Source: Microvirga sesbaniae (GTDB lineage: Bacteria; Pseudomonadota; Alphaproteobacteria; Rhizobiales; Beijerinckiaceae). From it: 64,000 nucleotides of DNA. This document shows positions 38,410 through 48,007 of this stretch, piece after piece. Below the pieces are notes generated by a model. It made no database searches. It saw nothing but the letters and a program-made list of their open reading frames with translations, and was not told where the DNA came from. The translations under genes were made by a program, and so were the position numbers. The first letter of the stretch is position 1, and each line of letters starts with the position of its first letter. Where the stretch lies: assembly GCF_025460805.1 (NCBI RefSeq), contig NZ_JAMXFJ010000016.1, positions 1-64,000 of the forward strand, given 5' to 3'.

Positions 38410-39089
38410 GCTTTTCCGCCACCGTCCTGACCCTCTATCCCGACATGTTCCCCGGCCCCCTGGGCATGTCCCTGTCGGGGGATGCGCTCGCGCGCGGCGT
38501 GTGGTCGCTCGCGGCGAGGAACATCCGCGACCACGGCCTCGGCCGCCACCGCACGGTGGACGACACGCCGGCGGGCGGCGGTCCCGGCATGGTGATCCGC
38601 TGCGACGTGCTGGCCGCCGCCATCGACGCCAATATTCCGCCCGACGATCCGCGCCCGAAGCTGCTCATGAGCCCGCGTGGGCGGCCGCTGACGCAATCCC
38701 ATGTCCGCGACCTCGCGGCCGGCCCCGGCGTCGTCATCGTGTGCGGCCGCTTCGAGGGCGTGGACGAGCGCGTGATCGAGGCCCGCGGCTTAAGGGAAGT
38801 CTCCATCGGCGATTACGTGCTCTCCGGCGGCGAGATGGCCGCGATGATCGTGCTCGACGCCTGCGTGCGGCTGCTGCCCGGCGTCATGGGCAAGGAGGCC
38901 TCCGGCACCGAGGAGAGCTTCGAATCGAACCGCCTCGAATATCCGCACTACACCCGGCCGCGCGAATGGGAGGGCCGGCCGATCCCGGACGTGCTGCTCT
39001 CCGGCAACCACGCCCTGATCGAGCGCTGGCGCCAGGAGGAATCGGAACGGATCACGCGCGAGCGCCGGCCGGATCTTCTGGAGCGCTAG
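38406..39089 (+). CDS. trmD: tRNA (guanine37-N1)-methyltransferase TrmD
   Basis: 227 residues from a GTG that overlaps the rimM stop by 4 bases. The SPOUT knot is shown by [26 protein letters not shown] and [15 protein letters not shown]. It methylates G37 of tRNAs to prevent frameshifting. In most genomes rplS follows directly; here about 3 kb of other genes intervene. Confidence 0.96.
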   Translation: MSFSATVLTLYPDMFPGPLGMSLSGDALARGVWSLAARNIRDHGLGRHRTVDDTPAGGGPGMVIRCDVLAAAIDANIPPDDPRPKLLMSPRGRPLTQSHVRDLAAGPGVVIVCGRFEGVDERVIEARGLREVSIGDYVLSGGEMAAMIVLDACVRLLPGVMGKEASGTEESFESNRLEYPHYTRPREWEGRPIPDVLLSGNHALIERWRQEESERITRERRPDLLER

Positions 39090-39150
39090 CGCACCGTGCG
39101 GATCCGGACGATGCGCTCTGCGAGGTGCAGAGCATCGGCCCGATGCGGAA
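39089..39150. repeat. family B intergenic repeat, degenerate copy after trmD
   Basis: GCGCACCGTGCGGATCCGG with GATGCGCTCTGC and GCAGAGCATCGG: the same opening (GCGCACCGTGCG) as the copy at 49797 and the same GCATCGG block, but without the AAAAGTGG core. Confidence 0.5.
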
Positions 39151-39204
39151 CGCCGGACACGGCCGGGGGTTGAAAGGGCGGCACCTCGATCAAAGGAGGT
39201 CGAT

Positions 39205-39549
39205 ATGGTCAGCCGCCTTCTTCTCAGCACGACCTTTGCCGTCATCCTGGCCGGTCCCGTCCTGGCGGGCCCCTGCACGCAGCGGCTCGCCGATCTGGAG
39301 AAATCCATCTCGGCCCGGCAGGAGGGCGCGGGCCCGACCCTGGACGCGCCCGCGACGACCGGGTCCGCCACGCAGGGCTCGACCCCAAGCCCTGGCCAGG
39401 GGGCGAACGTCACCGGGCAGAGCCAGGGCCACAACCAGTCCATGCAGATGATCCAGCAGGCCAAGCAGCTCGATCAGCAGGGCAAAGAGGCCGAGTGCAT
39501 GGATATGGTCGGCCGGATCGGCGCCACGGCTCCGCCCGCCACCAAGTAG
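39205..39549 (+). CDS. small exported protein of unknown function
   Basis: 114 residues. The signal peptide ends near LAG-PC; the mature part has one Cys close to each end (C24 and C102 or nearby) and a low-complexity middle rich in Thr/Gly/Ser/Gln, with SMQMIQQAKQLDQQGKEAEC toward the end. The ribosome-binding site AAAGGAGGT is almost the perfect anti-16S complement, implying strong translation. No family recognised. Confidence 0.72.
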   Translation: MVSRLLLSTTFAVILAGPVLAGPCTQRLADLEKSISARQEGAGPTLDAPATTGSATQGSTPSPGQGANVTGQSQGHNQSMQMIQQAKQLDQQGKEAECMDMVGRIGATAPPATK

Positions 39550-39650
39550 AGCCAGGCGCTCCCGTCCGCATGGGGCCGCGCCGCGGCACGGTCGCATTGC
39601 CACCGCGCACCGTCTGTGCTCCGCTTGATCCCAAGTCCTTCGGGCGATGA

Positions 39651-40064
39651 ATGGGAGACGCGGGCGTGGTGCAGGGTTTCGAGCATGTGGGGATGACGAG
39701 CAGCGATCTCGACAGGACCATCGCGTTTTACAGCGGGCTGCTGGGGCTGAGGGAGATTCTCGTCAAGCGCACCGGCGAGGGCGGGCGCATCGCATTTCTG
39801 GAGACCGGCGGCGTCATGCTCGAAATCGTCGAGCCGGCCGCAACCATCGAGACGCCGGCGCGCGAGGTGCCCGTCACCGAGGCGGGCATCCGCCACATCA
39901 CCTTCCGGGTCGAGGACGTGGAGGCCGTCTACGAGACGCTGCGCGCGGCCGGCGTCGAGTTCACCGTCCCACCCCGCAGGGCGGCGAACGCGGAACTGAT
40001 CCGCAAGGTGGCGTTCTGCCGGGATCCCGACGGCATCGTGGTCGAGTTCCTGGAGCGCGTGTGA
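39651..40064 (+). CDS. VOC-family (glyoxalase/dioxygenase-like) protein
   Basis: 137 residues forming a single vicinal-oxygen-chelate module pair: FEHVGMTSSDLDRTIAFYSG (metal His), LEIVEP with Glu, IRHITFRVEDVEAVYE and a closing FCRDPDGIVVEFLE. The H/E pattern fits a metal site. Substrate unknown; lactoylglutathione lyase-like activity is one possibility. Confidence 0.86.
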   Translation: MGDAGVVQGFEHVGMTSSDLDRTIAFYSGLLGLREILVKRTGEGGRIAFLETGGVMLEIVEPAATIETPAREVPVTEAGIRHITFRVEDVEAVYETLRAAGVEFTVPPRRAANAELIRKVAFCRDPDGIVVEFLERV

Positions 40065-40076
40065 TCGCCGCGCCGG

Positions 40077-41024
40077 TCAGGCCTTCGCCGCAAGCGCCGC
40101 CCCGAAGGTCTTCAGATACTTCATCCCCGTGTCGCACATCACGGTGACGACCGTGGCGCCGGGGCCCAGCCGCTCGGCGAGGCGCAGGGCCGCGACGACG
40201 TTGGCGCCCGTGGAGGTTCCGGCGAACAGGCCCTCCTCGCGGGCGAGCCGGAAGGCCATGGCGGTGGCCTCCTCGGTCGAGACCCGCTCGATCCCGTCGG
40301 CGATGCCGTCCTGCCAGAGCGGAACCACGTAGCCGGCGCCGATCCCGTCGATCCTGTGCGCGCCCGAGGAGCCGCCCGACAGGACGGGCGATTCCGCCGG
40401 CTCCACGGCCACGACGGTCAGCGCGCCGGAATGGCCTCGGAGGCGTTCCGCGATGCCGCGCAGGGACGCGGCCGTTCCGACGCTCTGGACGAAGCCATCG
40501 ATCCGGCCGTCCGTCTGCCGCCAGATCTCGTCGGCCATGCGGTGGTAGGCGGCGATCTGGTCCCGGTTCTTCATCTGGTCGGTCCAGAACGAGTTCTTCG
40601 CCTGCGCGATCACGCCGGCCCGCGCGATCATGGTCTTCGTCAGCGCCTCGGTCATGCGTCCGCCGTCGCTTTCGACGATGTGCAAGGCCGCCCCGAGAAG
40701 CCGCATGTGGTCGAGCTTTTCCTTGCTGAACGCATCGGAGGTCACGATATCGAGCGGATAGCCCTTCACGGCGCAGACCAGCGACAGGGAGACGCCCGTG
40801 CTGCCCCCGGTATATTCGACCACCGGGCCCCCGGGCTTCAGGCGCTCGTCGGCTTCCGCCGCCTCGATCATGGCGAGTGCCATCCGGTCCTTCATGCTGC
40901 CCGTGGGGTTCTCGCTTTCCAGCTTCAGCAGGATGCGGGCGCCGCGGGCGGGCCTGACATGGCGCAGGGCGATCAGGGACGTGTTGCCGATGCGGTCGAG
41001 GATGGTGAGGGGCTGTGCGGTCAT
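40077..41024 (-). CDS. cysteine synthase-family PLP enzyme
   Basis: 315 residues from the ATG at 41024. The PLP lysine lies in NPTGSMKDRMAL and the phosphate loop in EYTGGSTGVSLSLV (slightly unlike the GNTG of classical CysK/CysM). The active-site loop and a late SVGTAASLRG are typical of the beta family. It may be an O-acetylserine sulfhydrylase, a cystathionine beta-synthase-like enzyme or a pathway-specific relative; the altered GGSTG loop argues for caution. Confidence 0.85.
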   Translation of the reverse strand: MTAQPLTILDRIGNTSLIALRHVRPARGARILLKLESENPTGSMKDRMALAMIEAAEADERLKPGGPVVEYTGGSTGVSLSLVCAVKGYPLDIVTSDAFSKEKLDHMRLLGAALHIVESDGGRMTEALTKTMIARAGVIAQAKNSFWTDQMKNRDQIAAYHRMADEIWRQTDGRIDGFVQSVGTAASLRGIAERLRGHSGALTVVAVEPAESPVLSGGSSGAHRIDGIGAGYVVPLWQDGIADGIERVSTEEATAMAFRLAREEGLFAGTSTGANVVAALRLAERLGPGATVVTVMCDTGMKYLKTFGAALAAKA

Positions 41025-41128
41025 GGGATCATCCGGAAAACTCCCGCCTCGATAGGCCGGGATGGGCCGCCTGTCAGGTCCGAAATCCGGACTTCTGCCG
41101 CGCGCCCGGGCATGGTAGCGCTTCACCC

Positions 41129-41800
41129 ATGGCAGATTACGGTCAGTTCTGTTCCGTGGCGCGCGCCCATGAGGCCATCGGCGGGCGCTGGACCCTTCTC
41201 GTGGCGCGCGAGCTCCTGTGCGGCAGCCGGCGCTTCAACGACATCCGCCGGGGCATCCCGCGCATTTCCCGCACCATGCTGTCGGAGCGCCTGCAGGATC
41301 TGGTGCGTGTCGGGGCCGTCACGCGCGTCGAGGGCGAGCACGGACCGGAATATGCGCTTACCGATTCGGGCCGCGAGCTGATGGGGATCGTCGGCGCCCT
41401 CGGCGCCTGGGGCCAGCGCTGGCTGCCGCGACGGGCCGAGGACGAGGATCTCGATCTCGAACCGCTCCTCGTCGACATGCAGCGGCGGGTCCGCACCGAC
41501 GCTCTGCCGTCCGAGCCCCTCGTCGTCCGCTTCGAGATCGAGGGGCAGCACCGGCCGCGCTTCCTGCTCCTGAAGGAGGCCGAGGTCTCGTTCTGCACGC
41601 AGAACCCGGGCTTTCCGGAGCCCCTCTGCGTCCGTGCCCGCCTGCCGGCGCTGGTCGCCTGGTGGCGGGGCGACGCGACATTCGCCGAGGCGCAGAGGAT
41701 GGGGCTCGGGGTGGAGGGGCCGAAGGGGCTGGTGCAGGCGTTTCCCGGCTGGTTCGAGCGCTATCTGTTCGCCGGGGTCGTGCCTGCTGCATCCGGATGA
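41129..41800 (+). CDS. HxlR-family transcriptional regulator
   Basis: 223 residues from the ATG at 41129. The winged helix with conserved Cys is at the N terminus (FCSVARAHEAIGGRWTLLVA, then RRFNDIRRGIPRISRTMLSE). The extended C-terminal half (about 110-223) looks like the SCP2-like extension in larger HxlR proteins (RFEIEGQHRPRFLLL). It is divergent from the PLP enzyme at 40077-41024, with about 100 bp between them, and may regulate it. Confidence 0.87.
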   Translation: MADYGQFCSVARAHEAIGGRWTLLVARELLCGSRRFNDIRRGIPRISRTMLSERLQDLVRVGAVTRVEGEHGPEYALTDSGRELMGIVGALGAWGQRWLPRRAEDEDLDLEPLLVDMQRRVRTDALPSEPLVVRFEIEGQHRPRFLLLKEAEVSFCTQNPGFPEPLCVRARLPALVAWWRGDATFAEAQRMGLGVEGPKGLVQAFPGWFERYLFAGVVPAASG

Positions 41801-41829
41801 GCCTTCGGTGCGCACGCCTTATCCATTCC

Positions 41830-41917
41830 GTCACGGCCGGGCTGGTCCCGGCCATCCCGCTCGGCAGAGCGCGGCGCTTCTCAGCATCGGGATTACCGGC
41901 ACAGGGCCGGTGATGAC
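41830..41917. repeat. palindromic intergenic repeat, family A, copy 7 (inverted)
   Basis: GTCACGGCCGGG at the left, CCCGGCCATCCCG, then CATCGGGATTACCGGC and GCCGGTGATGAC at the right. Same orientation as copy 5. Confidence 0.82.
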
Positions 41918-41960
41918 GAGGGAGGGCGGAACGGGCGCCCCGCCCGCCGATGCGAGAGGC

Positions 41961-41989
41961 TCGACAATCCGCCAAATCTCCTGTATAGG
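41961..41989 (+). promoter_or_regulatory. candidate promoter of rplS
   Basis: TCGACA (41961-41966), 17-bp spacer, TATAGG (41984-41989). It lies 82 bp ahead of the rplS start codon. A private promoter makes sense because rplS is cut off from the trmD operon here. Confidence 0.5.
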
Positions 41990-42071
41990 CGCGGCCTCAA
42001 CTTAAAACAGGACGCCGAAATCCCGCGGGTTTTGAGATCGCTCAGAGCCACGCAACGGCAGGAGTATTACG

Positions 42072-42455
42072 ATGAACCTCATTCAGCAGCTCGAGCAGGA
42101 GCAGATCGCCAAGCTCGCCAAGACCATTCCCGACTTCCAGCCCGGCGACACCGTGATCGTCAACGTGAAGGTGAAGGAAGGTGAGCGCAGCCGCGTGCAG
42201 GCCTATGAGGGCGTGTGCATCGCCCGGTCCGGCGGCGGCCTCCACGAGAGCTTCACGGTCCGCAAGATCTCCTACGGCGAAGGTGTCGAGCGCGTGTTCC
42301 CGCTCTACTCGCCGCTGGTCGAGTCCATCAAGGTCGTGCGCCGCGGCGCGGTCCGCCGCGCCAAGCTGTACTACCTGCGCGACCGTCGCGGCAAGTCGGC
42401 CCGTATCGCCGAGCGCACCGAGAAGAAGACCGAGACCCCGGCCGCGGCCGAGTAA
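42072..42455 (+). CDS. rplS: 50S ribosomal protein L19
   Basis: 127 residues. It opens [20 protein letters not shown] and contains [40 protein letters not shown] and [11 protein letters not shown], all L19 hallmarks. L19 sits at the 30S-50S interface. The Lys/Thr/Ala tail is normal for the class. Preceded by GGCAGGAGTATT and its own likely promoter, followed by a strong terminator. Confidence 0.98.
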   Translation: MNLIQQLEQEQIAKLAKTIPDFQPGDTVIVNVKVKEGERSRVQAYEGVCIARSGGGLHESFTVRKISYGEGVERVFPLYSPLVESIKVVRRGAVRRAKLYYLRDRRGKSARIAERTEKKTETPAAAE

Positions 42456-42483
42456 GGCTCTCGCCTCCCTCTTCGGACGATGC

Positions 42484-42511
42484 AAAGGCGCGGCTCAACC
42501 CGCGCCTTTTT
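42484..42511 (+). terminator. Rho-independent terminator of rplS
   Basis: Stem AAAGGCGCGG / CCGCGCCTTT (with the last pairs extending into the T-run), loop CTCAAC-like, then TTTTT. It lies 28 bp after the rplS stop codon. Confidence 0.9.
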
Positions 42512-42683
42512 GCTGACGACCGAGGCTTGGCGGCACGCCCACGCGACAAAAATATAATTGCGCGGTGACAGGCGTCTGCTATGCGATCGTTTCAAGGGCC
42601 TGTGCGCTCAGGACATCTTCCCGTCCGTGCGCCTGCCCGCTAAACACGCCGAACCGTTATTTTTCGACCGCTGGAAGAGAACC

Positions 42684-44090
42684 ATGGCCAAAGCCCGCAC
42701 CCTCTACGACAAGATCTGGGACGACCACGTCGTCGATCAGCAGGATGACGGGACGTGCCTTCTCTACATCGACCGCCACCTCGTGCATGAGGTGACGAGC
42801 CCGCAGGCCTTCGAAGGCCTGCGCATGACCGGCCGCACGGTGCGCCAGCCGCAGAAGACCCTGGCGGTGGTCGACCACAACGTGCCGACCTCCGACCGCT
42901 CGCACGGCATCTCGGACCCCGAGGCCGCCACCCAGGTGGCGGCGCTGGCCCAGAACGCCAAGGATTTCGGCGTCGAGTACTACAACGAGCTCGACACCCG
43001 GCAGGGCATCGTCCACGTGGTGGGCCCGGAGCAGGGCTTCACGCTGCCCGGCATGACCATCGTGTGCGGCGACAGCCACACCTCCACCCACGGGGCCTTC
43101 GGGTCGCTTGCCCACGGCATCGGCACCTCGGAGGTCGAGCACGTGCTCGCCACCCAGACGCTGATCCAGAAGAAGGCCAAGAACATGCGCGTGACCGTGG
43201 ACGGGCAGCTGCCCGCCGGCGTCACCGCGAAGGACATCATCCTGGCCATCATCGGCGAGATCGGCACCGCCGGCGGCACCGGCCACGTGATCGAATACGC
43301 CGGCGAGGCCATCCGGTCCCTGTCGATGGAAGGCCGCATGACGATCTGCAACATGTCGATCGAGGGCGGGGCCCGGGCCGGCATGGTGGCGCCCGACGAG
43401 AAGACCTACGCCTATCTCAAGGACCGTCCCAAGGCGCCCAAGGGCGAGGCCTGGGACGCGGCCGTGCGCTACTGGGACAGCCTGCGCACCGACGAGGGCG
43501 CCTTCTTCGACACCGAGATCCGCCTCGACGCCGCCAACCTGCCGCCCATCGTCACCTGGGGCACGAGCCCGGAGGACGTGGTGTCGATCGCCGGCGTAGT
43601 GCCGAACCCGGACGACATCCAGGACGAGAACAAGCGCCGCTCCAAGTGGCGGGCCCTGGAATACATGGGCCTCACCCCGGGAACGAAGATCACCGACATC
43701 GCCCTCGACCGGGTCTTCATCGGCTCCTGCACCAACGGCCGCATCGAGGACCTGCGCGAAGTCGCCAAGGTGGTCGAGGGCCGGCGCGTCGCCGAGAGCG
43801 TCAGCGCCATGATCGTCCCCGGCTCCGGCATCGTGAAGATGCAGGCGGAAGCGGAAGGCCTCGACAAGATCTTCAGGGAGGCCGGCTTCGACTGGCGCGA
43901 GCCCGGCTGCTCCATGTGCCTGGCCATGAACGCGGATCGCCTCGCGCCCCACGAGCGCTGCGCTTCCACGTCGAACCGCAACTTCGAGGGCCGCCAGGGC
44001 TTCAAGGGCCGCACCCACCTGGTCTCGCCCGCCATGGCGGCAGCGGCGGCAATCGCCGGCCGGTTCGTGGACATCCGCAGCTTCCGCTGA
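42684..44090 (+). CDS. leuC: 3-isopropylmalate dehydratase large subunit
   Basis: 468 residues from the ATG at 42684 (AAGAGAACC upstream). It isomerises isopropylmalate in leucine synthesis. The [4Fe-4S] Cys ligands are in [13 protein letters not shown] and [11 protein letters not shown], with [13 protein letters not shown] as another family block. The small subunit leuD is 3.3 kb downstream, separated by six unrelated genes; leuB follows later. The leu genes are therefore dispersed but ordered. Confidence 0.97.
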   Translation: MAKARTLYDKIWDDHVVDQQDDGTCLLYIDRHLVHEVTSPQAFEGLRMTGRTVRQPQKTLAVVDHNVPTSDRSHGISDPEAATQVAALAQNAKDFGVEYYNELDTRQGIVHVVGPEQGFTLPGMTIVCGDSHTSTHGAFGSLAHGIGTSEVEHVLATQTLIQKKAKNMRVTVDGQLPAGVTAKDIILAIIGEIGTAGGTGHVIEYAGEAIRSLSMEGRMTICNMSIEGGARAGMVAPDEKTYAYLKDRPKAPKGEAWDAAVRYWDSLRTDEGAFFDTEIRLDAANLPPIVTWGTSPEDVVSIAGVVPNPDDIQDENKRRSKWRALEYMGLTPGTKITDIALDRVFIGSCTNGRIEDLREVAKVVEGRRVAESVSAMIVPGSGIVKMQAEAEGLDKIFREAGFDWREPGCSMCLAMNADRLAPHERCASTSNRNFEGRQGFKGRTHLVSPAMAAAAAIAGRFVDIRSFR

Positions 44091-44111
44091 TCCGAATTCT
44101 GAAGATGGATG

Positions 44112-44147
44112 AAAAAGGCCGCGACCCTTGCGAGTCGCGGCCTTTTT
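44112..44147. terminator. Rho-independent terminator after leuC
   Basis: A perfect 14-bp stem, AAAAAGGCCGCGAC with GTCGCGGCCTTTTT, around an 8-base loop. The T-run is present on both strands, so it also ends the convergent small gene at 44167-44484. Confidence 0.92.
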
Positions 44148-44166
44148 CATAAAGGGGCGAGAGGCC

Positions 44167-44484
44167 TCAGTCCACGTAGACCCGGCGACCGCCGGCCACG
44201 ACCTGGCGGCAGCGCTCGACCGGACGGCGGACGACCACGCCGCTCGGGCGGACGCGCTCCTCCATCACAGTGCGGCACACGGTCCGGGTCCGGGCCGGAC
44301 GCACGATGCGGCGCTCGACCACGCGATCGCGATAGCCGTCTCGATAGCCGTGGCCGTAATGCCGTTCCTGCGCCACGCGCACGCCCGACGGGCCGATCCG
44401 CACGTCGACGCCCTGCGCCGACGCCGCACCGGCGCCGAGAACCACCAGCCCGGCCGCAGCCAGGATACCAAACACTTTACGCAT
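44167..44484 (-). CDS. small exported basic protein of unknown function
   Basis: 105 residues. The signal peptide ends ASA-QG. The mature part contains GVDVRIGPSGVRVAQ and an Arg/Tyr-rich middle (GHGYRDGYRDRVVERR), with two Cys. Proteins of this layout are frequent in Rhizobiales but have no known role. The start at 44484 is the only ATG that gives a signal peptide. Confidence 0.68.
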   Translation of the reverse strand: MRKVFGILAAAGLVVLGAGAASAQGVDVRIGPSGVRVAQERHYGHGYRDGYRDRVVERRIVRPARTRTVCRTVMEERVRPSGVVVRRPVERCRQVVAGGRRVYVD

Positions 44485-44607
44485 TGTTGCCTCGTGAGCT
44501 TGTGTTGTTCTGGGCCAGTTAACGGCCAAGCGCGCCAGGCGTTCCGTTGCGGAGACGTGATCGGATCGCCATGGTAAAGCAACGGTAAAGGCTTCGAGGA
44601 GGGTTTC

Positions 44608-44883
44608 ATGAACGATCGGGACCGGGAAGCCCGCGACGCCGACGCGGCGCGCGAGGCGCTGGAGCGCGTCCAGCGGGATTCGGACACCCTCGGCGCCTCG
44701 GCGCTCGCCCGCATGGGCCGCCGGGCGGGCGACCATTTCGGCGCGAAGGACGCTGTCGGCTCGGCCGAGGACGGCGGCACCGATCCGGTCGAGCTCTGGG
44801 GCCGCCGCATCGGCCGCGCCCTGTCGCTCGTGGGCGTCGTCATCCTGGCCATCTGGCTCCTGGTCCAGCTGAGGATTCTCTGA
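44608..44883 (+). CDS. small protein with C-terminal membrane helix
   Basis: 91 residues. A charged N-terminal two-thirds ([20 protein letters not shown]) is followed by a single helix at the C terminus ([18 protein letters not shown]), so it is a tail-anchored candidate. Preceded by GGAGGGTTTC. It ends 3 bp before the metallopeptidase gene and is probably cotranscribed with it. No family recognised. Confidence 0.7.
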   Translation: MNDRDREARDADAAREALERVQRDSDTLGASALARMGRRAGDHFGAKDAVGSAEDGGTDPVELWGRRIGRALSLVGVVILAIWLLVQLRIL

Positions 44884-44886
44884 CCC

Positions 44887-45294
44887 ATGAGCGCCCTGGC
44901 CGATCTCCAAGCTCCCAGCCTCGACGATCTCGAAGCCCTGGCGCAGGACGCCTATGCGCGCCTGCCGGAGGCGTTCCGGCGGCTCTGCGAGGGCGTGGTG
45001 ATCCGGGTCGAGGATTTCCCCGACGACGAGACCATGACCGAGATGGGCTGCGAGACGCCCTTCGATCTCCTCGGCCTGTTCCGCGGCATCGGCCTCGCTC
45101 AAGGAGGCGGGCTGATGCAGACCGGGCAGTTCCCCAACATGGTCTGGCTCTACCGCCGCCCGATCCTCGACTACTGGGCCGAGCACGAGGAGACCCTCGG
45201 CCACATCGTCACCCACGTGCTGGTCCACGAGATTGGCCACCATGTCGGCCTCTCCGACGAGGACATGGAGGCCATCGAGGCGGCGGCGGGGTGA
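44887..45294 (+). CDS. zincin-like metallopeptidase, MpP/DUF1025 type
   Basis: 135 residues. The zinc motif is [15 protein letters not shown] near the C terminus (HExxH and a third acidic or His ligand), and [20 protein letters not shown] opens the family fold. Such small proteins are called metallopeptidase family or minimal gluzincins; substrates are unknown. Cotranscribed with the small tail-anchored protein upstream. Confidence 0.86.
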   Translation: MSALADLQAPSLDDLEALAQDAYARLPEAFRRLCEGVVIRVEDFPDDETMTEMGCETPFDLLGLFRGIGLAQGGGLMQTGQFPNMVWLYRRPILDYWAEHEETLGHIVTHVLVHEIGHHVGLSDEDMEAIEAAAG

Positions 45295-45358
45295 GCCTTG
45301 CGGGGCTGGCAAGGGCTGGGCGCTACGCCAGATTAGGTCTTGCTCCACAACCGACCGA

Positions 45359-45389
45359 CGGCCCGCCCGGCCTGCGCCCGGGCGGGCCG
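45359..45389. terminator. 12-bp GC hairpin upstream of the PoxB-like gene
   Basis: CGGCCCGCCCGG pairs perfectly with CCGGGCGGGCCG across a 7-base loop. No T-run follows, so it is either a weak terminator for the metallopeptidase gene or a structure in the leader of the next gene, whose ribosome-binding site (CAGGAGAGG) lies just after it. Confidence 0.5.
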
Positions 45390-45410
45390 CCCCCAAGCAG
45401 GAGAGGCTTC

Positions 45411-47147
45411 ATGGCAAAGTCCGTCGCTGAGCAGTTCGTCGAGATCCTGGCGGCCGCAGGCGTCAGGCGCGTCTACGGCATCGTCGGCGACAGCCTCAAC
45501 GGCCTGACGGACGCGATCCGGCGCCGGGACGACATGGAGTGGATCCACGTCCGGCACGAGGAGGTCGCGGCCTTCGCGGCCGGCGCGGAGGCGCATCTGA
45601 CGGGCGCCCTCGCGGTCTGCGCCGGGAGCTGCGGGCCGGGCAATCTCCATCTCATCAACGGCCTGTTCGACTGCCACCGCTCGCGGGTGCCGGTGCTGGC
45701 CATCGCGGCCCATATTCCCTCGCCCGAGATCGGCAGCGGCTATTTTCAAGAGACCCACCCGGAGACCCTGTTCCGGGAATGCAGCCATTACTGCGAGCTG
45801 GTCTCGAGCCCCCACCAGATGCCCCGCATGCTCGAGACCGCCATCCGCGAGGCGACGGTCAAGCGCGGCGTGTCGGTGCTGGTGATCCCCGGCGACGTCG
45901 CCCTGCAGCCGGCCGCCGCGGCGCCTCCGGCCAAGCCCGCAGGGCTGCTGCCGCAGGCGCCGGTCGTCACGCCGGCGCCGGACGACCTCGATCGGCTCGC
46001 CGCACTCCTCAACGGCGGCGGCCGGGTCACGGTCCTGTGCGGGGCGGGGTGCGCGAACGCGCATGACGCGTTGCTGGCCCTGGGCGAGCGCCTGCAGGCG
46101 CCCATGGTGCATGCCATGCGCGGCAAGGAGCACGTGGAGTGGGACAACCCCTACGACGTCGGCATGACCGGGCTGATCGGCTTCTCGTCCGGCTATTACG
46201 CCATGCGGGACTGCGACGTCCTGCTGATGCTCGGCACCGACTTCCCCTATCGCCAGTTCTACCCGGAGGATGCGGGCGTCCGCATCGCGCAGGTCGACCT
46301 CCGGGGCGAACAGATCGGCCGCCGCGCCGCGGTCGATGTGGGCGTCGTGGGTGATGTCCGCGCCACCCTGACGGCCCTGCTGCCCAGGCTCGACCGGAAG
46401 GCGGACGGCGCGCATCTCGCCCGGGCCCGGGAGCATTACGCCAAGGCGCGCCGGGCGCTCGACGAACTCGCCGTCGGAACGCCGGGCCGGCCGCCGGTCC
46501 ATCCGCAGCAGGTGGCCAAGGCGATCAGCGACCAGGCGGCGGACGACGCCGTGTTCACCTGCGACGTGGGCCTGCCCGTCGTCTGGGCGGCCCGCTATCT
46601 CGCCATGAACGGAAAGCGGCGCCTGCTCGGGTCGTTCTGGCACGGCTCGATGGCCAACGCGATGGCCCAGGGCATCGGCGCCCAGGCGGCCTGCCCCGGC
46701 CGGCAGGTGATCTCCCTGTCGGGCGACGGCGGCTTCGCCATGCTGATGGGGGATCTCCTCACCCTGACGCAGCAGCGCCTGCCCGTGAAGGTCGTGGTGT
46801 TCAACAACGGCACGCTCGGCTTCGTCGAACTCGAGCAGAAATCCACCGGCTTCCTCGATTTCGGCACGGAGCTCCGGAACCCGAACTTCGCCGCCATGGC
46901 GGAGGCCGCCGGAATCCGCGGCATCCGGCTGGAGGACCCGGCCCAGGTGGAGGAGGGGATCGCCGCCGCCCTGGCCCATGACGGGCCGGTCCTGGTCGAC
47001 GCGGTGGTGAACCGGACCGAGCTCGCCATGCCGCCCTCCGTCACCCTGGAGATGGCGAAGGGCTTCACCCTCTACATGGTGAAGGCCGTGCTGAACGGCC
47101 GCGCCGACGAGGTCTATGACCTGGCCCGGACGAATCTCTGGCGCTGA
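45411..47147 (+). CDS. thiamine-pyrophosphate-dependent pyruvate oxidase/dehydrogenase (PoxB-like)
   Basis: 578 residues from the ATG at 45411. The three TPP-enzyme domains are visible: N-terminal [16 protein letters not shown] and the active Glu in [14 protein letters not shown]; a central FAD-type domain with [19 protein letters not shown]; and the C-terminal TPP site [14 protein letters not shown] ending in VVFNN. The architecture and length match E. coli PoxB, a quinone-dependent pyruvate dehydrogenase making acetate and CO2. Alone in its unit. Other TPP oxidases cannot be excluded. Confidence 0.87.
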   Translation: MAKSVAEQFVEILAAAGVRRVYGIVGDSLNGLTDAIRRRDDMEWIHVRHEEVAAFAAGAEAHLTGALAVCAGSCGPGNLHLINGLFDCHRSRVPVLAIAAHIPSPEIGSGYFQETHPETLFRECSHYCELVSSPHQMPRMLETAIREATVKRGVSVLVIPGDVALQPAAAAPPAKPAGLLPQAPVVTPAPDDLDRLAALLNGGGRVTVLCGAGCANAHDALLALGERLQAPMVHAMRGKEHVEWDNPYDVGMTGLIGFSSGYYAMRDCDVLLMLGTDFPYRQFYPEDAGVRIAQVDLRGEQIGRRAAVDVGVVGDVRATLTALLPRLDRKADGAHLARAREHYAKARRALDELAVGTPGRPPVHPQQVAKAISDQAADDAVFTCDVGLPVVWAARYLAMNGKRRLLGSFWHGSMANAMAQGIGAQAACPGRQVISLSGDGGFAMLMGDLLTLTQQRLPVKVVVFNNGTLGFVELEQKSTGFLDFGTELRNPNFAAMAEAAGIRGIRLEDPAQVEEGIAAALAHDGPVLVDAVVNRTELAMPPSVTLEMAKGFTLYMVKAVLNGRADEVYDLARTNLWR

Positions 47148-47186
47148 GGAGGTTTCCCGCCCGCCGCGACGATCGTTGGCCTGGCG

Positions 47187-47289
47187 CATCGTGCGGCCCT
47201 CCGGGTCCGGGCCGAACGATGCGCCGCTTCAGGAATTGAGCATCGGATCGATCCCAAAAGTGGGTCCACTTTTGGGTCCGATGCTCTAG
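47187..47289. repeat. family B intergenic repeat between the PoxB-like gene and leuD
   Basis: Starts CATCGTGCGGCC, continues ACGATGCGCCGCTTCAGG, and ends with GAGCATCGGATCGATCCC, AAAAGTGGGTCCACTTTTGG and GTCCGATGCTCTAG: a long dyad around AAAAGTGG/CCACTTTT. Confidence 0.85.
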
Positions 47290-47360
47290 CCGTTCCCGAA
47301 ACCCTTTGATATGAGGCACGGGACAGCGGCGACATGGCCGCCTTCAGGGATGTGAGGACC

Positions 47361-47963
47361 ATGGACAAGTTCACCGTGCTCGAAAGCGTCGCGGCGCCGC
47401 TGCGGATCATCAATATCGACACCGATATGATCATCCCCAAGCAGTACCTGAAGACGATCAAGCGCACGGGGCTCGGCACGGGCCTCTTCTCCGAGATGCG
47501 CTACCGCGAGGATGGCTCGGAGAACCCCGATTTCGTCCTCAACCAGCCGGCCTATCGCAACGCCCAGATCCTGGTGGCGGGCGACAATTTCGGCTGCGGC
47601 TCGTCCCGAGAGCACGCCCCCTGGGCGCTGCTCGATTTCGGCATCCGCTGCGTGATCTCCACCAGCTTCGCCGATATCTTCTACAACAACTGCTTCCAGA
47701 ACGGCATCCTGCCGATCAAGGTGAGCCCCGAAGACCTGGAAAAGCTCTTCGACGACGCGGAGCGCGGCGCCAACGCCACCCTGACCGTGGACCTCGAAAA
47801 GCAGGAGATCCGGGGTCCCGACGGCGGTTCGGTCACCTTCGACATCGACCCGTTCAAGAAGCATTGCCTGCTCAACGGCCTCGACGGCATCGGCCTGACC
47901 ATGGAAAAGGGTGCAGCCATCGACAGCTTCGAGAAGAAGCTCGCCGAGCGCGCCTGGGCCTGA
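47361..47963 (+). CDS. leuD: 3-isopropylmalate dehydratase small subunit
   Basis: 200 residues from the ATG at 47361 (GTGAGGACC upstream); an in-frame ATG nine codons earlier has no conserved sequence. The swivel-domain motif [20 protein letters not shown] identifies it, with [15 protein letters not shown] at the start. Together with LeuC it isomerises isopropylmalate. Length is normal. Confidence 0.97.
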   Translation: MDKFTVLESVAAPLRIINIDTDMIIPKQYLKTIKRTGLGTGLFSEMRYREDGSENPDFVLNQPAYRNAQILVAGDNFGCGSSREHAPWALLDFGIRCVISTSFADIFYNNCFQNGILPIKVSPEDLEKLFDDAERGANATLTVDLEKQEIRGPDGGSVTFDIDPFKKHCLLNGLDGIGLTMEKGAAIDSFEKKLAERAWA

Positions 47964-48007
47964 CGTTTCCGACGCGCCGGACCGGCGCCAATCGAGCAGG
48001 ATGAGCG

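Noticed and set aside
42513-42683. Leucine attenuator or leader peptide before leuC
   Set aside because: No short frame with a run of Leu codons and no competing hairpins; the hairpin at 42484 belongs to rplS.
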